From Acidovorax sp. KKS102 (GTDB lineage: Bacteria > Pseudomonadota > Gammaproteobacteria > Burkholderiales > Burkholderiaceae_C): a DNA stretch of 64,000 nt. The first letter of the stretch is position 1. The number at the start of each line of letters is the position of its first letter. Below, piece by piece: positions 15,272 through 24,923 of the stretch. The notes below the pieces were generated by a model, which searched no databases, was not told the DNA's origin, and saw only the letters and a program-made list of their open reading frames with translations. The DNA lies in contig NC_018708.1 of NCBI RefSeq assembly GCF_000302535.1, positions 3,968,001 through 4,032,000 of the forward strand, read 5' to 3'. The position numbers and the translations under genes were made by a program.

Positions 15272-18061
15272 TCAGCCCGTATTGCGCAGCCCCGCCGCAA
15301 TCCCGTTGATGGAGATGTGAATCCCTGTCTGCACCCGCTCATCCCCCTGCCCTGCACGCCAGCGGCGCACCAGCTCGACCTGCAAGTGATGCAGGGGATC
15401 GATGTAAGGGAAGCGGTGCTTGATGGACCGCGCCAGCGCCGTGTTGTGCGTCAGGCGCTGCTTGTCGCCCGTGATGCGGGTGAGCGCGTCGGCCGTGCGG
15501 TGCCACTCGGCCTCAATGCTGGTGAACACCTTTTTGCGCAAGCGGGCGTCGGTGACGAGTTCGCTGTAGCGCGAGGCCAGGGCCAGGTCGCTCTTGGCCA
15601 GCACCATGTCCATGTTGGACAGCAGGGTGCGGAAGAACGGCCACTGGCGGTACATCTTCTGCAGCAGCGCCAACTGGGCCTTGGGGTCCTTGCCTTCGGT
15701 GTTGATGAAGGCTTCCACCGCCGAGCCAAAGCCGAACCAGCCGGGCAGCGTGAGACGGCATTGGCCCCAGCTGAAGCCCCAGGGAATGGCGCGCAGGTCT
15801 TCGATCTTCTGGCTGGCCTTGCGCGATGCAGGGCGCGAGCCGATGTTGAGTTCGGCGATCTCGCGGATGGGCGTGGAGTTGAAGAAGTAGTCGGTGAAGC
15901 CGGGCGTTTCGTACACCAGCGCGCGGTAGCTGCCCATGCTGGCCAGCGAGAGCTGCGCGGCGGCGTCCAGGAAGGCCTTGGTCGCAGGCTTGGTGGGCTG
16001 CAGCAGGGTGGCTTCGAGCGTGGCGGCGACCAACGTCTCCAGGTTGCGCCGGCCGATTTCGGGGTTGGCGTATTTCGACGCAATGACCTCGCCCTGCTCC
16101 GTCAGGCGGATCTGCCCACGCACGGTACCGGGGGGCTGGGCCAGGATGGCCTGGTAGCTCGGGCCACCGCCCCGGCCCACGGTGCCGCCCCGGCCATGGA
16201 ACATGCGCAGCTGGATGCCATGGCTGGTGGCGAGTTCGTCGAAGAGTTCGACGAGGGCGATCTCGGCGCGGTACAGCTCCCAGTTGCTGGTGAAGATGCC
16301 GCCGTCCTTGTTGCTGTCGCTGTAGCCGAGCATGATGTCCTGCTCACCACCGCTGCGCTGCACCAGGGCTGCCACGCCGGGCAGCGCATAGAACTCGCGC
16401 ATGATGGGCGCGGCATTGCGCAGATCTTCGATGGTTTCGAACAGCGGCACCACGATGAGGTGGTTCTTGGACTCGGTGTCCAAGGTCCCGCTCATCAGCC
16501 CCACTTCCTTTTGCAGCAGCAGCACCTCCAGCAGGTCGCTCACCGTCTCGGTGTGGCTGATGATGTAGTGGCGAATCGCCTCATGCCCAAAGCGCTCGCG
16601 CATCACGCGGGCGGTTTCAAAGATGGCCAGCTCTCCCTGGGCGTGCGCGGAATACTCGGCGCCTACCACGCGCAGCGGGCGCGCGTCGTTCAGCAGCTTG
16701 ATCAACAGGGCGCGCTTGGCGGCTTCTTGCAGGCTGGCGTAGTTGGGTTCGATGCGCGCCTTGGCCAGCAGCTCGGCCACCACTTCTTCGTGTTTGTCGG
16801 AGCTTTGGCGCAAATCCACCGTGGCCAGATGAAAGCCAAACACCTGCACGGCGCGGATCAGCGGGTGCAGGCGCTCTGCGGCCAGCGCTTCGCCGTGGTG
16901 GGACTTCAGTGACGCTTCGATCACGCGCAGGTCGGCCAGGAACTCTTCGGCGCTGGCGTAGGCGTTTTGTGGCGCCACGGCATGGCGCGCGGCTTCGCCA
17001 CCGGTCAGGTCTTTCAGCGATGCGGCCAGACGCGCATAGATCCCAGTGAGTGCACGGCGGTAGGGCTCGTCCACGCGGTGCTCGTTGGTGTCGGGCGAGC
17101 GCTGGGCCAGGGCCTCCATCTCGGCCGACACCTGCACCAGGCGGGCCGACAGCGACAGCTCGCCGCCCAGGTAGTGCACCTCGGTCAGGTAGTGGCGCAG
17201 GGCCACTTCGGCCTGGCGGCTCAGGGCGTATTGCAGGGTTTGCGCCGTCACATTGGGGTTGCCGTCGCGGTCCCCACCAATCCACTGGCCCATGCGCAAG
17301 AAGCTGTGCACCGGGTACTGGCCCAGCTCGTTTTCCAGGTCCGCGTAGATCTTGGGGATCTCGCGCAGAAAGGTGGCTTCGTAATACGACAGCGCGTTTT
17401 CGATTTCGTCGGCCACGGTGAGCTTGCTGTAGCGCAGCAGGCGCGTTTGCCACAGCTGGGCCACGCGGGCACGCAACAGGGCTTCGTTGGCGGCCAGTTC
17501 GCGCGGGGTGAGCGCATCCTTGGCACTGTTGTAGAGCTGTGCGCGCACCTGGATGTCGTCGCGCGTGGCGAGCAACTGTGCAATGTCGCGCTCGGCGTCC
17601 AGAATGCTCTTGCGCTGCACTTCGGTAGGGTGGGCGGTCAGCACGGGCGCCACATAGCTACCGGCCAGCGTTTGCGAAATGGTCTTGGGCGCGATGCCGG
17701 CCCAGCGCAGGCGCGAGAGGGCGACCTCGATGCTGCCCTCTTGCGTGTCGCCCGCACGCTCGTGCACGGCGCGGCGGCGGATATGGTGGCGGTCTTCGGC
17801 CAGGTTGGCCAGGTGGCTGAAGTAGGTGAAGGCGCGGATCACGCTCACCGTCTGGTCGCCCGACAGGGACTTGAGCAGCTTCTTGAGCGCGCGGTCGGCC
17901 TCCTGGTCGGCGTCGCGGCGGAAGGCCACAGAGAGCTTGCGCACCTGCTCGACCAGCTCGTAGGCCTCCACCCCCTCCTGTTCACGGATCACGTCTCCCA
18001 GAATGCGGCCCAGCAGGCGGATGTCGTCAATCAGGGGCTGGTCCTTGTCGGATCGTTTCAT
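15272..18061 (-). CDS. ppc: phosphoenolpyruvate carboxylase
   Basis: 929 residues, the normal length. It carboxylates phosphoenolpyruvate to oxaloacetate, refilling the TCA cycle in the cytoplasm. All family blocks are visible: [14 protein letters not shown] with the catalytic His at 144, [42 protein letters not shown], and [18 protein letters not shown]. The C-terminus ends RNTG instead of the more usual QNTG. The start is ATG at 18061 (minus), eight bases after GGAG; a longer frame to 18145 adds an unconserved peptide. It is divergent from hemC with 128 bases between, so the two promoters share that gap. Confidence 0.98.
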   Translation of the reverse strand: MKRSDKDQPLIDDIRLLGRILGDVIREQEGVEAYELVEQVRKLSVAFRRDADQEADRALKKLLKSLSGDQTVSVIRAFTYFSHLANLAEDRHHIRRRAVHERAGDTQEGSIEVALSRLRWAGIAPKTISQTLAGSYVAPVLTAHPTEVQRKSILDAERDIAQLLATRDDIQVRAQLYNSAKDALTPRELAANEALLRARVAQLWQTRLLRYSKLTVADEIENALSYYEATFLREIPKIYADLENELGQYPVHSFLRMGQWIGGDRDGNPNVTAQTLQYALSRQAEVALRHYLTEVHYLGGELSLSARLVQVSAEMEALAQRSPDTNEHRVDEPYRRALTGIYARLAASLKDLTGGEAARHAVAPQNAYASAEEFLADLRVIEASLKSHHGEALAAERLHPLIRAVQVFGFHLATVDLRQSSDKHEEVVAELLAKARIEPNYASLQEAAKRALLIKLLNDARPLRVVGAEYSAHAQGELAIFETARVMRERFGHEAIRHYIISHTETVSDLLEVLLLQKEVGLMSGTLDTESKNHLIVVPLFETIEDLRNAAPIMREFYALPGVAALVQRSGGEQDIMLGYSDSNKDGGIFTSNWELYRAEIALVELFDELATSHGIQLRMFHGRGGTVGRGGGPSYQAILAQPPGTVRGQIRLTEQGEVIASKYANPEIGRRNLETLVAATLEATLLQPTKPATKAFLDAAAQLSLASMGSYRALVYETPGFTDYFFNSTPIREIAELNIGSRPASRKASQKIEDLRAIPWGFSWGQCRLTLPGWFGFGSAVEAFINTEGKDPKAQLALLQKMYRQWPFFRTLLSNMDMVLAKSDLALASRYSELVTDARLRKKVFTSIEAEWHRTADALTRITGDKQRLTHNTALARSIKHRFPYIDPLHHLQVELVRRWRAGQGDERVQTGIHISINGIAAGLRNTG

Positions 18062-18189
18062 GCGGGAGTCTCCGGGATGGGTGGGATGGCCTGGCGCGTG
18101 GAGCCCGCATGGCCGCAGGCCGCACCAGCCCCAGTGCGGGCGCATGCTAGCATCCTGCGCCGCTGAATAATTACAAACAGGTTACGAAC

Positions 18190-19122
18190 TTGAGCCCCTC
18201 GCCAACGCATCCCATCGTCATCGCCACGCGCGAAAGTCGCCTTGCACTGTGGCAGGCCGAGCATGTCAAAGCGCTGCTCGAAGCCCGGGGCCACAGCGTG
18301 CAATTGCTGGGCATGACCACCAAGGGCGACCAGATTCTGGACAAGTCCCTCAGCAAGGTGGGTGGCAAGGGCCTGTTTGTGAAAGAGCTGGAAGTGGCGC
18401 TGGAAGAAGGCCGCGCCCACATTGCCGTGCACTCGCTCAAGGACGTGCCCATGGAGCTGCCCGAGGGCTTTGCCCTGGCCTGCGTGATGGAGCGCGAAGA
18501 CCCGCGCGATGCCTTTGTCTCCCCCCGCTACGAGAACCTGGACGCGCTGCCGCAGGGTGCCGTGGTGGGCACATCGAGCCTGCGCCGTCAGGTGCTGCTG
18601 CAGGCCCTGCGGCCTGACCTGAAGATCGAGCCCCTGCGCGGCAACCTCGACACCCGCCTGCGCAAGCTGGACGAAGGCCAGTACGACGCCATCGTGCTGG
18701 CGGCCGCAGGCCTCAAGCGCCTGGGGCTGGAAGCCCGGATACGCACCACCTTCGAACCCAATGCGATGCTGCCCGCGGCAGGCCAGGGCGCGCTGGGCAT
18801 CGAGGTGCGCAGCGACCGGCAAGACCTGATCGACGCGCTGGCGCCGCTGGCGCACCAGACCACCTGGCTGACCGTGGCCGCCGAGCGCGCCGTCAGCCGC
18901 GCCATGGGCGGCAGCTGCTCGATGCCCCTGGCAGCGCACGGCACCTTCACCCAGGGCGTGCTGCAGCTGGACGCCGCCTGGGGCGACCCCGAGGACAAAG
19001 CCCCGCTGGTGCGCGCCCAGGCCTCCGCCGCGGTCACCACGCTGGCGCAGGCAGAAGCCCTGGGCGACGCGATTGCGCAACGCCTGCGTGCTGGGGGTGC
19101 GCGCGGCATCACCCCGGCCTGA
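18190..19122 (+). CDS. hemC: porphobilinogen deaminase (hydroxymethylbilane synthase)
   Basis: 310 residues. The enzyme joins four porphobilinogens into hydroxymethylbilane in haem and sirohaem synthesis. Seen are [12 protein letters not shown] at the N-terminus, [16 protein letters not shown] (with the catalytic Asp), [23 protein letters not shown] and [12 protein letters not shown], whose Cys 243 carries the dipyrromethane cofactor. The start appears to be TTG 18190, since no ATG or GTG lies in the right place before the conserved IATRES. A weak start may keep expression modest. First gene of hemC-hemD-hemX-hemY. Confidence 0.97.
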   Translation: MSPSPTHPIVIATRESRLALWQAEHVKALLEARGHSVQLLGMTTKGDQILDKSLSKVGGKGLFVKELEVALEEGRAHIAVHSLKDVPMELPEGFALACVMEREDPRDAFVSPRYENLDALPQGAVVGTSSLRRQVLLQALRPDLKIEPLRGNLDTRLRKLDEGQYDAIVLAAAGLKRLGLEARIRTTFEPNAMLPAAGQGALGIEVRSDRQDLIDALAPLAHQTTWLTVAAERAVSRAMGGSCSMPLAAHGTFTQGVLQLDAAWGDPEDKAPLVRAQASAAVTTLAQAEALGDAIAQRLRAGGARGITPA

Positions 19123-19123
19123 G

Positions 19124-19951
19124 ATGGGCACCTCAGCGCCCCGGGTCATCGTCACACGCCCCGCCCGCGAAGCGGCGCACTGGGTCACGCAACTGGGCGC
19201 ACACGGCATACAGGCTGTGGCGCTGCCCCTGATTGCGATTGGTCCCTGCACGGACACCGCCATGCAGCAGGCGCTGGACACGGCCCGCGCCAACGTCGAC
19301 ACCTACCGTGCCCTGATGTTTGTGAGCGGCAATGCCGTGGTGCACTTTTTTGAGCAAAAACGCCCTGTAGCGCTAGATATTCATGCCCTGACAGCTACAA
19401 AAACAAGAGCATGGGCACCCGGCCCGGGCACAGCCCGCGCGCTGGAGCAGGCGGGCGTACCGCGCAGCGCCATCGACGGGCCTGCGCCCGACGCACCCCA
19501 GTTCGACTCGGAGGCACTATGGCAGCAGGTGGCCCGCCAGGTGCAGCCCGGCGACCGCGTGCTGATCGTGCGCGGCCGATCCGCCACACCCCAGGGCGCA
19601 CACGAATCGCCCCAAGGCAACGGCCGCGAGTGGCTGGCCCAGCAGATCGCGGCGCGGGGTGGCCAGGTGGAGTTTGTGGTGGCCTACCAACGCGGCGCCC
19701 CCCGCTTCACGGCGCAAGAGGTGGCGCTGGCGCAACAGGCAGCCCAAGATGGCTCCGTCTGGCTGCTGAGCAGCTCCGAGGCGGTGGCCCACCTGCCCGA
19801 GGCCCTGCCGGGCCAGCAATGGGGCGCCGCCCATGCGCTGGCCACCCACCCGCGCATCGCCGAAGCGGCCCGCGCAGCGGGCTTTGGCACCGTGCGGGAA
19901 TGCCGTCCGGCGCTGGAAGACGTGGTGGCCTCGATAGAATCGGCCGCATGA
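19124..19951 (+). CDS. hemD: uroporphyrinogen-III synthase
   Basis: 275 residues from ATG 19124, two bases after the hemC stop. It closes and inverts hydroxymethylbilane to uroporphyrinogen III. The HemD family is poorly conserved, but VIVTRPAREAAHW, ALMFVSGNAVVHFFE, WAPGPGTARALEQAGV, RVLIVRGRS, VVAYQRGAPRF and LLSSSEAVAHL are typical. Context between hemC and hemX is decisive. An odd feature is the stretch around residues 80-96 (RPVALDIHALTATKTR), encoded by a copy of a dispersed palindromic repeat that is otherwise intergenic. The frame is kept, so it is a tolerated surface insertion or replacement. Confidence 0.93.
   Translation: MGTSAPRVIVTRPAREAAHWVTQLGAHGIQAVALPLIAIGPCTDTAMQQALDTARANVDTYRALMFVSGNAVVHFFEQKRPVALDIHALTATKTRAWAPGPGTARALEQAGVPRSAIDGPAPDAPQFDSEALWQQVARQVQPGDRVLIVRGRSATPQGAHESPQGNGREWLAQQIAARGGQVEFVVAYQRGAPRFTAQEVALAQQAAQDGSVWLLSSSEAVAHLPEALPGQQWGAAHALATHPRIAEAARAAGFGTVRECRPALEDVVASIESAA
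19365..19410 (+). repeat. dispersed palindromic repeat, copy inside hemD
   Basis: TGTAGCGCTAG, TCATGC and CTGACAGCTA here match the intergenic copy at 38175-38224 almost base for base. It is the only copy inside a gene. The hemD frame stays open through it. Confidence 0.75.
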
Positions 19952-21078
19952 GTTCTGCGCCTCCTGACGATCTGCCCCCCACGCCCCCTCCAGCCCCTGT
20001 GGCTGCCGCCGTGGGCGCGCCGGCAGTGAGCCCGGCCCCCTCGGCCGCTGCCCCCGCCGCCACCGGCCGGAGCGGCGCCATGACCTTACTGCTGGGCACC
20101 GTGGCGGTGGCTGCACTGGTCAGCAGCGGCCTGCTGTGGCAAAAGCTCAGCGCCATCCAGGAACAACTGGCCCGACAGTCCGCCGACTCGGGCGCCCTGG
20201 CCATCGAGGCCCGCACCATGGCCCGCCAGGCCGAAGAGCTGGTGCGCGACACGGCCGCACGCCTGTCGGTGGCCGAGGCCCGCGTGAGCGAAGTCGCCCT
20301 GCAGCGCAGCCAGCTCGAAGAACTCATGCAAAGCCTGTCGCGCTCGCGCGATGAAAACCTGGTAGTGGACATTGAGTCGGCCATCCGTCTGGCGCAACAG
20401 CAGGCCCAGCTGACCGGCAGCCTGGAGCCCCTGGTGGCCGCCCTCAAAAGCGCCAACCAGCGCATCGAGCGGTCTGCCCAGCCCCGCCTGGCCCCTGTGC
20501 AGCGCGCCATCGGCCGCGACCTGGACCGGCTGACCCGCGCCACCGTGACCGACACCGCCGGCCTGCTCGCCCGCCTGGACGAGCTGGTGCGCCAAGTGGA
20601 CGATTTGCCCGTGCTCAATGCCGTGGCCCAGGCCGCCTCGACCAAGCGCCTGTCCACCGGCCCCGCAATGCCCGGCAGCGCCCCCGCCCCCACCGAGGGC
20701 CTGGCGTGGTGGCAGGCGGCCCTGCAGCGCAGCTGGGAGGTGGTGCGCGACGAGGCCCGCAGCCTGGTGCGCGTGAGCCGCATCGACCAGCCCGAGGCCA
20801 TCTTGCTGGCCCCCGAACAGACCTTCTTCCTGCGCGAAAACCTCAAGTTCAAGCTGCTCAACGCGCGCCTGGGCATCCTGGCCCGGCAGTTCGAGTCCGC
20901 CCGTTCGGACCTGGCGGCGGCCACCGCAGCCCTCAACAAATATTTCGACCCCGCATCGCGCCGCACGCAGAACGTGGCTTCGACCCTGCAGCAGGCCCAG
21001 GCCAGCATGAAGGCGGCCGAGTTGCCGCGCCTGGACGAAACCCTGTCGGCCCTGGCCACTGCCGCTGCCGGACGTTGA
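19948..21078 (+). CDS. hemX: HemX-like membrane protein
   Basis: 376 residues, overlapping the hemD stop as ATGA. Layout: a Pro/Ala-rich cytoplasmic leader (1-40), one membrane helix (about 44-64, AMTLLLGTVAVAALVSSGLLW split by small residues), a long coiled coil (65-165) and a helical periplasmic domain with DQPEAILLAPEQTFFLRENL. This is the HemX architecture. Databases often call it uroporphyrinogen-III C-methyltransferase, but no AdoMet-binding motif is present, so that name is misleading. Its role is unproven; it may scaffold tetrapyrrole enzymes at the membrane, since it is co-transcribed with hemC, hemD and hemY. Confidence 0.88.
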   Translation: MSSAPPDDLPPTPPPAPVAAAVGAPAVSPAPSAAAPAATGRSGAMTLLLGTVAVAALVSSGLLWQKLSAIQEQLARQSADSGALAIEARTMARQAEELVRDTAARLSVAEARVSEVALQRSQLEELMQSLSRSRDENLVVDIESAIRLAQQQAQLTGSLEPLVAALKSANQRIERSAQPRLAPVQRAIGRDLDRLTRATVTDTAGLLARLDELVRQVDDLPVLNAVAQAASTKRLSTGPAMPGSAPAPTEGLAWWQAALQRSWEVVRDEARSLVRVSRIDQPEAILLAPEQTFFLRENLKFKLLNARLGILARQFESARSDLAAATAALNKYFDPASRRTQNVASTLQQAQASMKAAELPRLDETLSALATAAAGR

Positions 21079-21082
21079 CACC

Positions 21083-22360
21083 ATGCGCGCAGCACTTTGG
21101 CTTCTGGGCTTGTTCGGGGTGGCGGTTGCGGCCGCACTGTTTGCGGGCAACAACCAGGGTACGGTCACCCTGTACTGGCCGCCCTACCGCATCGACCTGT
21201 CGCTCAACATGGTGGTGTTGCTGCTGGTCGGCGGTTTCGTCACCGTGTACGCGGCGCTGCGGGCCCTGGCGGCACTGCTGGAACTTCCGCACCAGGCACG
21301 CCGCTGGCGCGTGCAACAAAAAGAGCGCGCCATGCATGGCGCGCTGCTCGACGCGCTGACCCACATGCTGGGCGGCCGGTTCATCCGCTCGCGCAAGGCC
21401 GCTGTGGCGGCACTGTCGCAAGAACACGCCCTGGAGGCCAGCGGCGAGGCCGTGCCCCACGGCAAGCAGCTGCGCGCGCTGGCCCACATGATCGCCGCCG
21501 AGGCGTCACACGCGCTGCAAGACCGCGCCACGCGCGAAAGCCACTTGCAGGACGCACTGCAGGAAGCCCCCATGCGCGGCTCCGTCAACGAGCAGGAAAT
21601 GCACGAAGGCGCCCAGATGCGCGCCGCCCGCTGGTCGCTGGACGACCGCGATGCCCCTGCAGCGCTCGACCGCCTGGCAGCCCTGCCCCAGGGGGCTGCC
21701 CGCCGCACCCTGGCCTTGCGCATCAAGCTCAAGGCGACGCGGCTGGCACGCCAGACCCAAGAGGCGCTGGACACCGCACGCCTGCTGGGCAAGCACCGCG
21801 CGTTCTCGCCCAATGCGGCGCAGAGCATCGTGCGCGGCCTGGCCACCGAACTCATCAACAGCGCGCACGACACGGCCCAGCTGCAGCAGATCTGGCTGTC
21901 GCTGGAAACCAGCGAGCGCAACATGCCCGAACTGGCCATCCATGCCGCCCAGCGGCTGGCGGCCCTGGGCGGTGATGCCACCCAGGTGCGGGCCTGGCTG
22001 CTGCCCGTGTGGGACCGCATGGTCGCGCTGCCCGATGCCCTGGCCGAGCAGCACGCCCTCAAGCTGGTGCGCGCGCTGGAGGCGGGGCTGGATGCGCTTG
22101 ATGCCCCCTGGCTGGCCCGCATCGAATCGGCCCAGCAGGCCAACCCGCGCGACGCGCGCCTGCAGTACCTGGCGGGCATGGCGTGCCTCAAGCGCCAGCT
22201 GTGGGGCAAGGCCCACCAGTTGCTGACACAGGCAACGCAGCAGCTCAGCGACCCCCAGTTGCGTGCCAGCGCCTGGCGCCACCTGGCCGAGCTGGCCGAG
22301 CAACGCGGCGACGACACCGCCGCTGCCAGCGCCTGGAAGCAGGCTGCGCTGGCCCGATAA
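21083..22360 (+). CDS. hemY: HemY-type TPR membrane protein
   Basis: 425 residues, four bases after hemX. Two N-terminal membrane helices (about 1-20 and 40-63, with the loop NNQGTVTLYWPPYRIDLS) precede a long tetratricopeptide-like helical region, matching proteobacterial HemY (not the protoporphyrinogen oxidase of the same name in Bacillus). Typical phrases are VTLYWPPYRIDLSLNMV, AREMHEGAQMRAARWSL-like segments around residue 175, and the closing LAELAEQRGDDTAAASAWKQ. Its role in late haem synthesis is suspected from operon context. The operon ends at a strong terminator 80 bases on. Confidence 0.92.
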   Translation: MRAALWLLGLFGVAVAAALFAGNNQGTVTLYWPPYRIDLSLNMVVLLLVGGFVTVYAALRALAALLELPHQARRWRVQQKERAMHGALLDALTHMLGGRFIRSRKAAVAALSQEHALEASGEAVPHGKQLRALAHMIAAEASHALQDRATRESHLQDALQEAPMRGSVNEQEMHEGAQMRAARWSLDDRDAPAALDRLAALPQGAARRTLALRIKLKATRLARQTQEALDTARLLGKHRAFSPNAAQSIVRGLATELINSAHDTAQLQQIWLSLETSERNMPELAIHAAQRLAALGGDATQVRAWLLPVWDRMVALPDALAEQHALKLVRALEAGLDALDAPWLARIESAQQANPRDARLQYLAGMACLKRQLWGKAHQLLTQATQQLSDPQLRASAWRHLAELAEQRGDDTAAASAWKQAALAR

Positions 22361-22441
22361 GCCGACAAGCCCCTTTCCGAGGCATTACCTAGGCATTACC
22401 CAGGCAGGCACCGCAGGGGCGCTGCAGCGCCTTCCGCACCT

Positions 22442-22470
22442 GCACAGCGGCCTTCACCGCTGTGCTTTTT
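22442..22470 (+). terminator. intrinsic terminator of the hemCDXY operon
   Basis: GCACAGCGG (22442-22450) pairs perfectly with CCGCTGTGC (22457-22465) over a six-base loop, followed by TTTTT. Confidence 0.93.
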
Positions 22471-22590
22471 CAACCGCCGCCCCTTGCATTCACTGGCCGC
22501 GCGCGTGCACCAGCGTGTGCGCTGCAGGCTCCACGCCGGTGCAGTGCCAACGTGCCCTATGGCTGCGCTACAAAATTTCCACAGCATTGG

Positions 22591-22620
22591 GGAACTTTGA
22601 GCGCTCAAGGCCTATCGGTT
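22591..22620 (+). promoter_or_regulatory. possible ECF sigma promoter for cytochrome b561-YceI cluster
   Basis: GGAACTT at 22591-22597 is the classic -35 element of RpoE-like ECF sigma factors. About 17 bases on lies TCGGTT (22615-22620), a plausible though not canonical -10. It is 150 bases before the cytochrome b561 start, in a 230-base gap without genes. The remaining gap holds nothing else I can name. Confidence 0.4.
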
Positions 22621-22774
22621 CAATAAATTTGAACTAAAGCGTCAATCTGCCTGAAGCAGATCGTCGCCAGCGCTTCCTACACTGCCCCATCGCCGCACTA
22701 TGGCGGTACCTCACGGGATGGCCTTCGCAGCCCGCGCTCCCTCTCTTTTTCACACGCACTTTTTTGATTCGCTG

Positions 22775-23347
22775 ATGACAGCCACTGCCACCACGACCCT
22801 CGACACCCCCCGCCGCTACACGCGCGCGGCCATGCTGTTGCACTGGGTGCTGGGCCTGGCGCTGATCGCGCTGTTTGGCGTCGGCGTCTACATGGCCGAC
22901 CTGCCTTTTTCGCCCCAGCGGCTCAAGCTCTACAACTGGCACAAATGGGCCGGCGTGACGATCCTGGTGCTGTCGGCGCTGCGCCTGCTGTGGCGCATCA
23001 CGCACCGCCCCCCGGCGCTGCCCAAGGTGGTTGAGATGACCATGCCCGGCTGGCAGAAGCTGGCGCACCACGGCACCCACCATCTGCTGTACATGCTGTT
23101 CTTTGCCGTGCCCCTGATTGGCTGGGCCTACAGCTCGGCAGCGGGGTTTCCCATCGTGTTCCTGGGCCTGTGGCAGCTGCCCGACTTTGTGCCGGTGAGC
23201 AAGGACCTGGCCGAGGCCATCAAGCCCTGGCACCAGTACACCGCGTTTGCACTGGCTGCACTGGCCGTGCTGCACATCGCCGCCGCGCTCAAGCACCATC
23301 TGGTAGACCGGGACGGCCTGCTGCACCGCATGCTGCCGGGGAAATAA
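22775..23347 (+). CDS. cytochrome b561 family membrane protein
   Basis: 190 residues from ATG 22775 (MTATATTTLDTPRRYTRAAM); a longer frame from 22700 adds an unconserved leader, and neither start has a good ribosome site. Four membrane helices carry the haem-ligand histidines: MLLHWVLG, NWHKWAG, the HHGTHH stretch, PWHQYTAF and VLHIAAALKHH. It is a di-haem b-type cytochrome of the bacterial CybB type, moving electrons between the quinone pool and a periplasmic partner. It is followed by two YceI-type genes. The b561-YceI pairing is recurrent in proteobacteria; YceI proteins bind isoprenoid quinones, so a shared quinone role is plausible. Confidence 0.9.
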   Translation: MTATATTTLDTPRRYTRAAMLLHWVLGLALIALFGVGVYMADLPFSPQRLKLYNWHKWAGVTILVLSALRLLWRITHRPPALPKVVEMTMPGWQKLAHHGTHHLLYMLFFAVPLIGWAYSSAAGFPIVFLGLWQLPDFVPVSKDLAEAIKPWHQYTAFALAALAVLHIAAALKHHLVDRDGLLHRMLPGK

Positions 23348-23472
23348 CCCGCTTCCGCCCTTCAGGCGCCGCCGCCCCGCAAGGCCGGCGCCTGGCCAGC
23401 CCAAAGGCCACGCACCCATCCGCGCCCCGGCCGCCGCTTTCACCTTTTTTGAGATTTGAACGGAGTTTCTGC

Positions 23473-24048
23473 ATGCAACTGTCCACTACCCTGTCCCGCA
23501 TCGTGATCGGCGCTGCGCTCGCCGCTGGCGCGCAGGCCGCCCTGGCCCAGCAGCAACTGGTGCCCGCACAAAGCGAGGTGCAGTTCACCGCCCGCCAGAT
23601 GGGTGTGCCGCTCGAAGGCCAGTTCAAGAAGTTCAGCGCACAGGTCGCGTTTGACCCCGCCAAGCTGGCCACCAGCAAGATCGCGTTCACAGTGGACACC
23701 GGCAGCGCCACGCTGGGCTCGCGCGAGACCGATGCGGAGCTGCCCAAGCCCGCTTGGTTCAACGTGCCCAAGTTCCCGCAGGCCCAGTTCGTGTCGTCCA
23801 GCATCAAGGCCCTGGGCGGCGGCAAGTTTGAAGTGGCAGGTGCGCTCACCATCAAGGGCAACAGCCAGAACGTGGTGGTGCCCGTGACGCTGACCCAGAA
23901 CGGCACCACCACCACCGCCACAGGCGCGCTGCCCATCAAGCGGCTGGCCTTCAAGATCGGCGAGAACGAGTGGGCCGACACCTCCATGGTGGCCGACGAC
24001 GTACAGGTCAAGTTCAAGCTCGCGCTGACCGGCATCGGCAAGCTCTGA
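23473..24048 (+). CDS. YceI-family periplasmic lipid/quinone-binding protein (first copy)
   Basis: 191 residues with a signal peptide (ending AQAALAQ) after CGGAGTTTCTGC and ATG 23473. The mature part is the YceI beta-barrel: SEVQFTARQMGVPLEGQFKK, then ETDAELPKPAWFNVPKFPQA, FEVAGALTIKGNSQNVVVPV and FKIGENEWADTSMV. YceI lipocalin-like barrels bind long isoprenoids such as ubiquinone precursors. This copy is the more divergent of the two, with the Q-M-G-V-P-L-E-G variant seen in proteins partnered with cytochrome b561. It lies 125 bases after the cytochrome and 87 before the second YceI gene. Confidence 0.92.
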   Translation: MQLSTTLSRIVIGAALAAGAQAALAQQQLVPAQSEVQFTARQMGVPLEGQFKKFSAQVAFDPAKLATSKIAFTVDTGSATLGSRETDAELPKPAWFNVPKFPQAQFVSSSIKALGGGKFEVAGALTIKGNSQNVVVPVTLTQNGTTTTATGALPIKRLAFKIGENEWADTSMVADDVQVKFKLALTGIGKL

Positions 24049-24135
24049 GCGCTGCGCCCCTTTGCATTTGGCCGCCGCTGCTAGCGGCCTCCCCTTTCCC
24101 TTTGTCCTTTCCTTTTTGACCCATCAGGAGTTTCC

Positions 24136-24711
24136 ATGCGCAAGTCGCTCTTCGCCCTGGCCGCCGCTGCCACCCTGTTCGCCGGTGCTGCCCAAGCCCA
24201 ATCGGCCAACTACGCCATCGACCCGACGCACACCTTCGCCTCGTTCGAAATCAGCCACTTTGGAGCTGCCGTGAACCGTGGCCGCTTCGACAAGAAGGAA
24301 GGCACCGTCCAGTTCGACAAGGCAGGCAAGTCGGGCAAGGCAGAGATCACGTTCGACGTGACCTCGGTGAACACGGGCACCCCTGCGTTTGACAAGCACC
24401 TGCAAAGCGCCGACCTGTTCGACGCGGCCAAGCACCCCACGATGAAGTTTGTCTCTAGCAAGTTCGTCTTCAACGGTGACAAGGTCGCCAGCGTGGAAGG
24501 CCAGCTCACGCTGCTGGGCAAGACCGCCCCCCTGACCCTGAAGGCCAACCAGTTCAACTGCTACGACAGCCCCATGCTCAAGCGCGAAGTGTGCGGCGGC
24601 GACTTTGAAGCCACCATCGACCGCACCCAGTGGGGCATGAACTACGGCGTGGAATGGGGCTTCCCCAAGAACGTGCGCCTGGTGGTGCAGATCGAAGCCG
24701 TGAAGCAGTAA
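24136..24711 (+). CDS. YceI-family periplasmic protein (second copy)
   Basis: 191 residues with signal peptide MRKSLFALAAAATLFAGAAQ and a strong CAGGAG site. It is the canonical YceI form: YAIDPTHTFASFEISHFG, VNRGRFDKKEGTVQFD, SADLFDAAKHPTMKFVSSKF, LTLLGKTAPLTLKA and WGMNYGVEWGFPKNVRL. The CYDSPMLKREVCGGDF segment with two Cys is common in this subgroup and may form a disulfide. It probably arose by old duplication with the preceding gene. A strong terminator follows. Confidence 0.95.
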   Translation: MRKSLFALAAAATLFAGAAQAQSANYAIDPTHTFASFEISHFGAAVNRGRFDKKEGTVQFDKAGKSGKAEITFDVTSVNTGTPAFDKHLQSADLFDAAKHPTMKFVSSKFVFNGDKVASVEGQLTLLGKTAPLTLKANQFNCYDSPMLKREVCGGDFEATIDRTQWGMNYGVEWGFPKNVRLVVQIEAVKQ

Positions 24712-24779
24712 ACCAGGCCGAGCGGGCCTGGGGCGCAGCGGTCTGACTTGCTCCGCCCTGCCTCCGGCTGCTTGCGACC

Positions 24780-24813
24780 AGCCACCCGTGCGCCTTGCGC
24801 CGGGTGGCTTTTT
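24780..24813 (+). terminator. intrinsic terminator of the b561-YceI cluster
   Basis: AGCCACCCG (24780-24788) pairs with CGGGTGGCT (24801-24809), followed by TTTTTCTTT. Confidence 0.9.
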
Positions 24814-24869
24814 CTTTGGGCCAGCCCGCCCTCATCTGCCAGCCTTCCGGGTATAAAAAATTAACTTAA

Positions 24870-24884
24870 CGTAAATCAATTACG
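24870..24884. promoter_or_regulatory. palindromic operator candidate upstream of the VOC gene
   Basis: CGTAA-ATCAA-TTACG is a perfect inverted repeat in an unusually AT-rich stretch, just upstream of a -10-like TAGAAT (24890-24895). The position overlaps the -35 zone, as expected for a repressor site. Similar CGTAA half-sites are used by MerR- or TetR-type regulators of branched-chain and fatty acid degradation; the regulator here is unknown. Confidence 0.45.
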
Positions 24885-24923
24885 AATAGTAGAATTGCAC
24901 TCACCGATTTGAGGAGACTCTGC

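Noticed and set aside
15137-16912. A 591-codon plus-strand frame
   Set aside because: Lies across ppc, whose motifs are complete on the other strand; the product has no recognisable family.
19948-21078. Naming hemX a uroporphyrinogen-III methyltransferase
   Set aside because: No AdoMet-binding motif is present; it is a one-helix membrane protein with a coiled coil.
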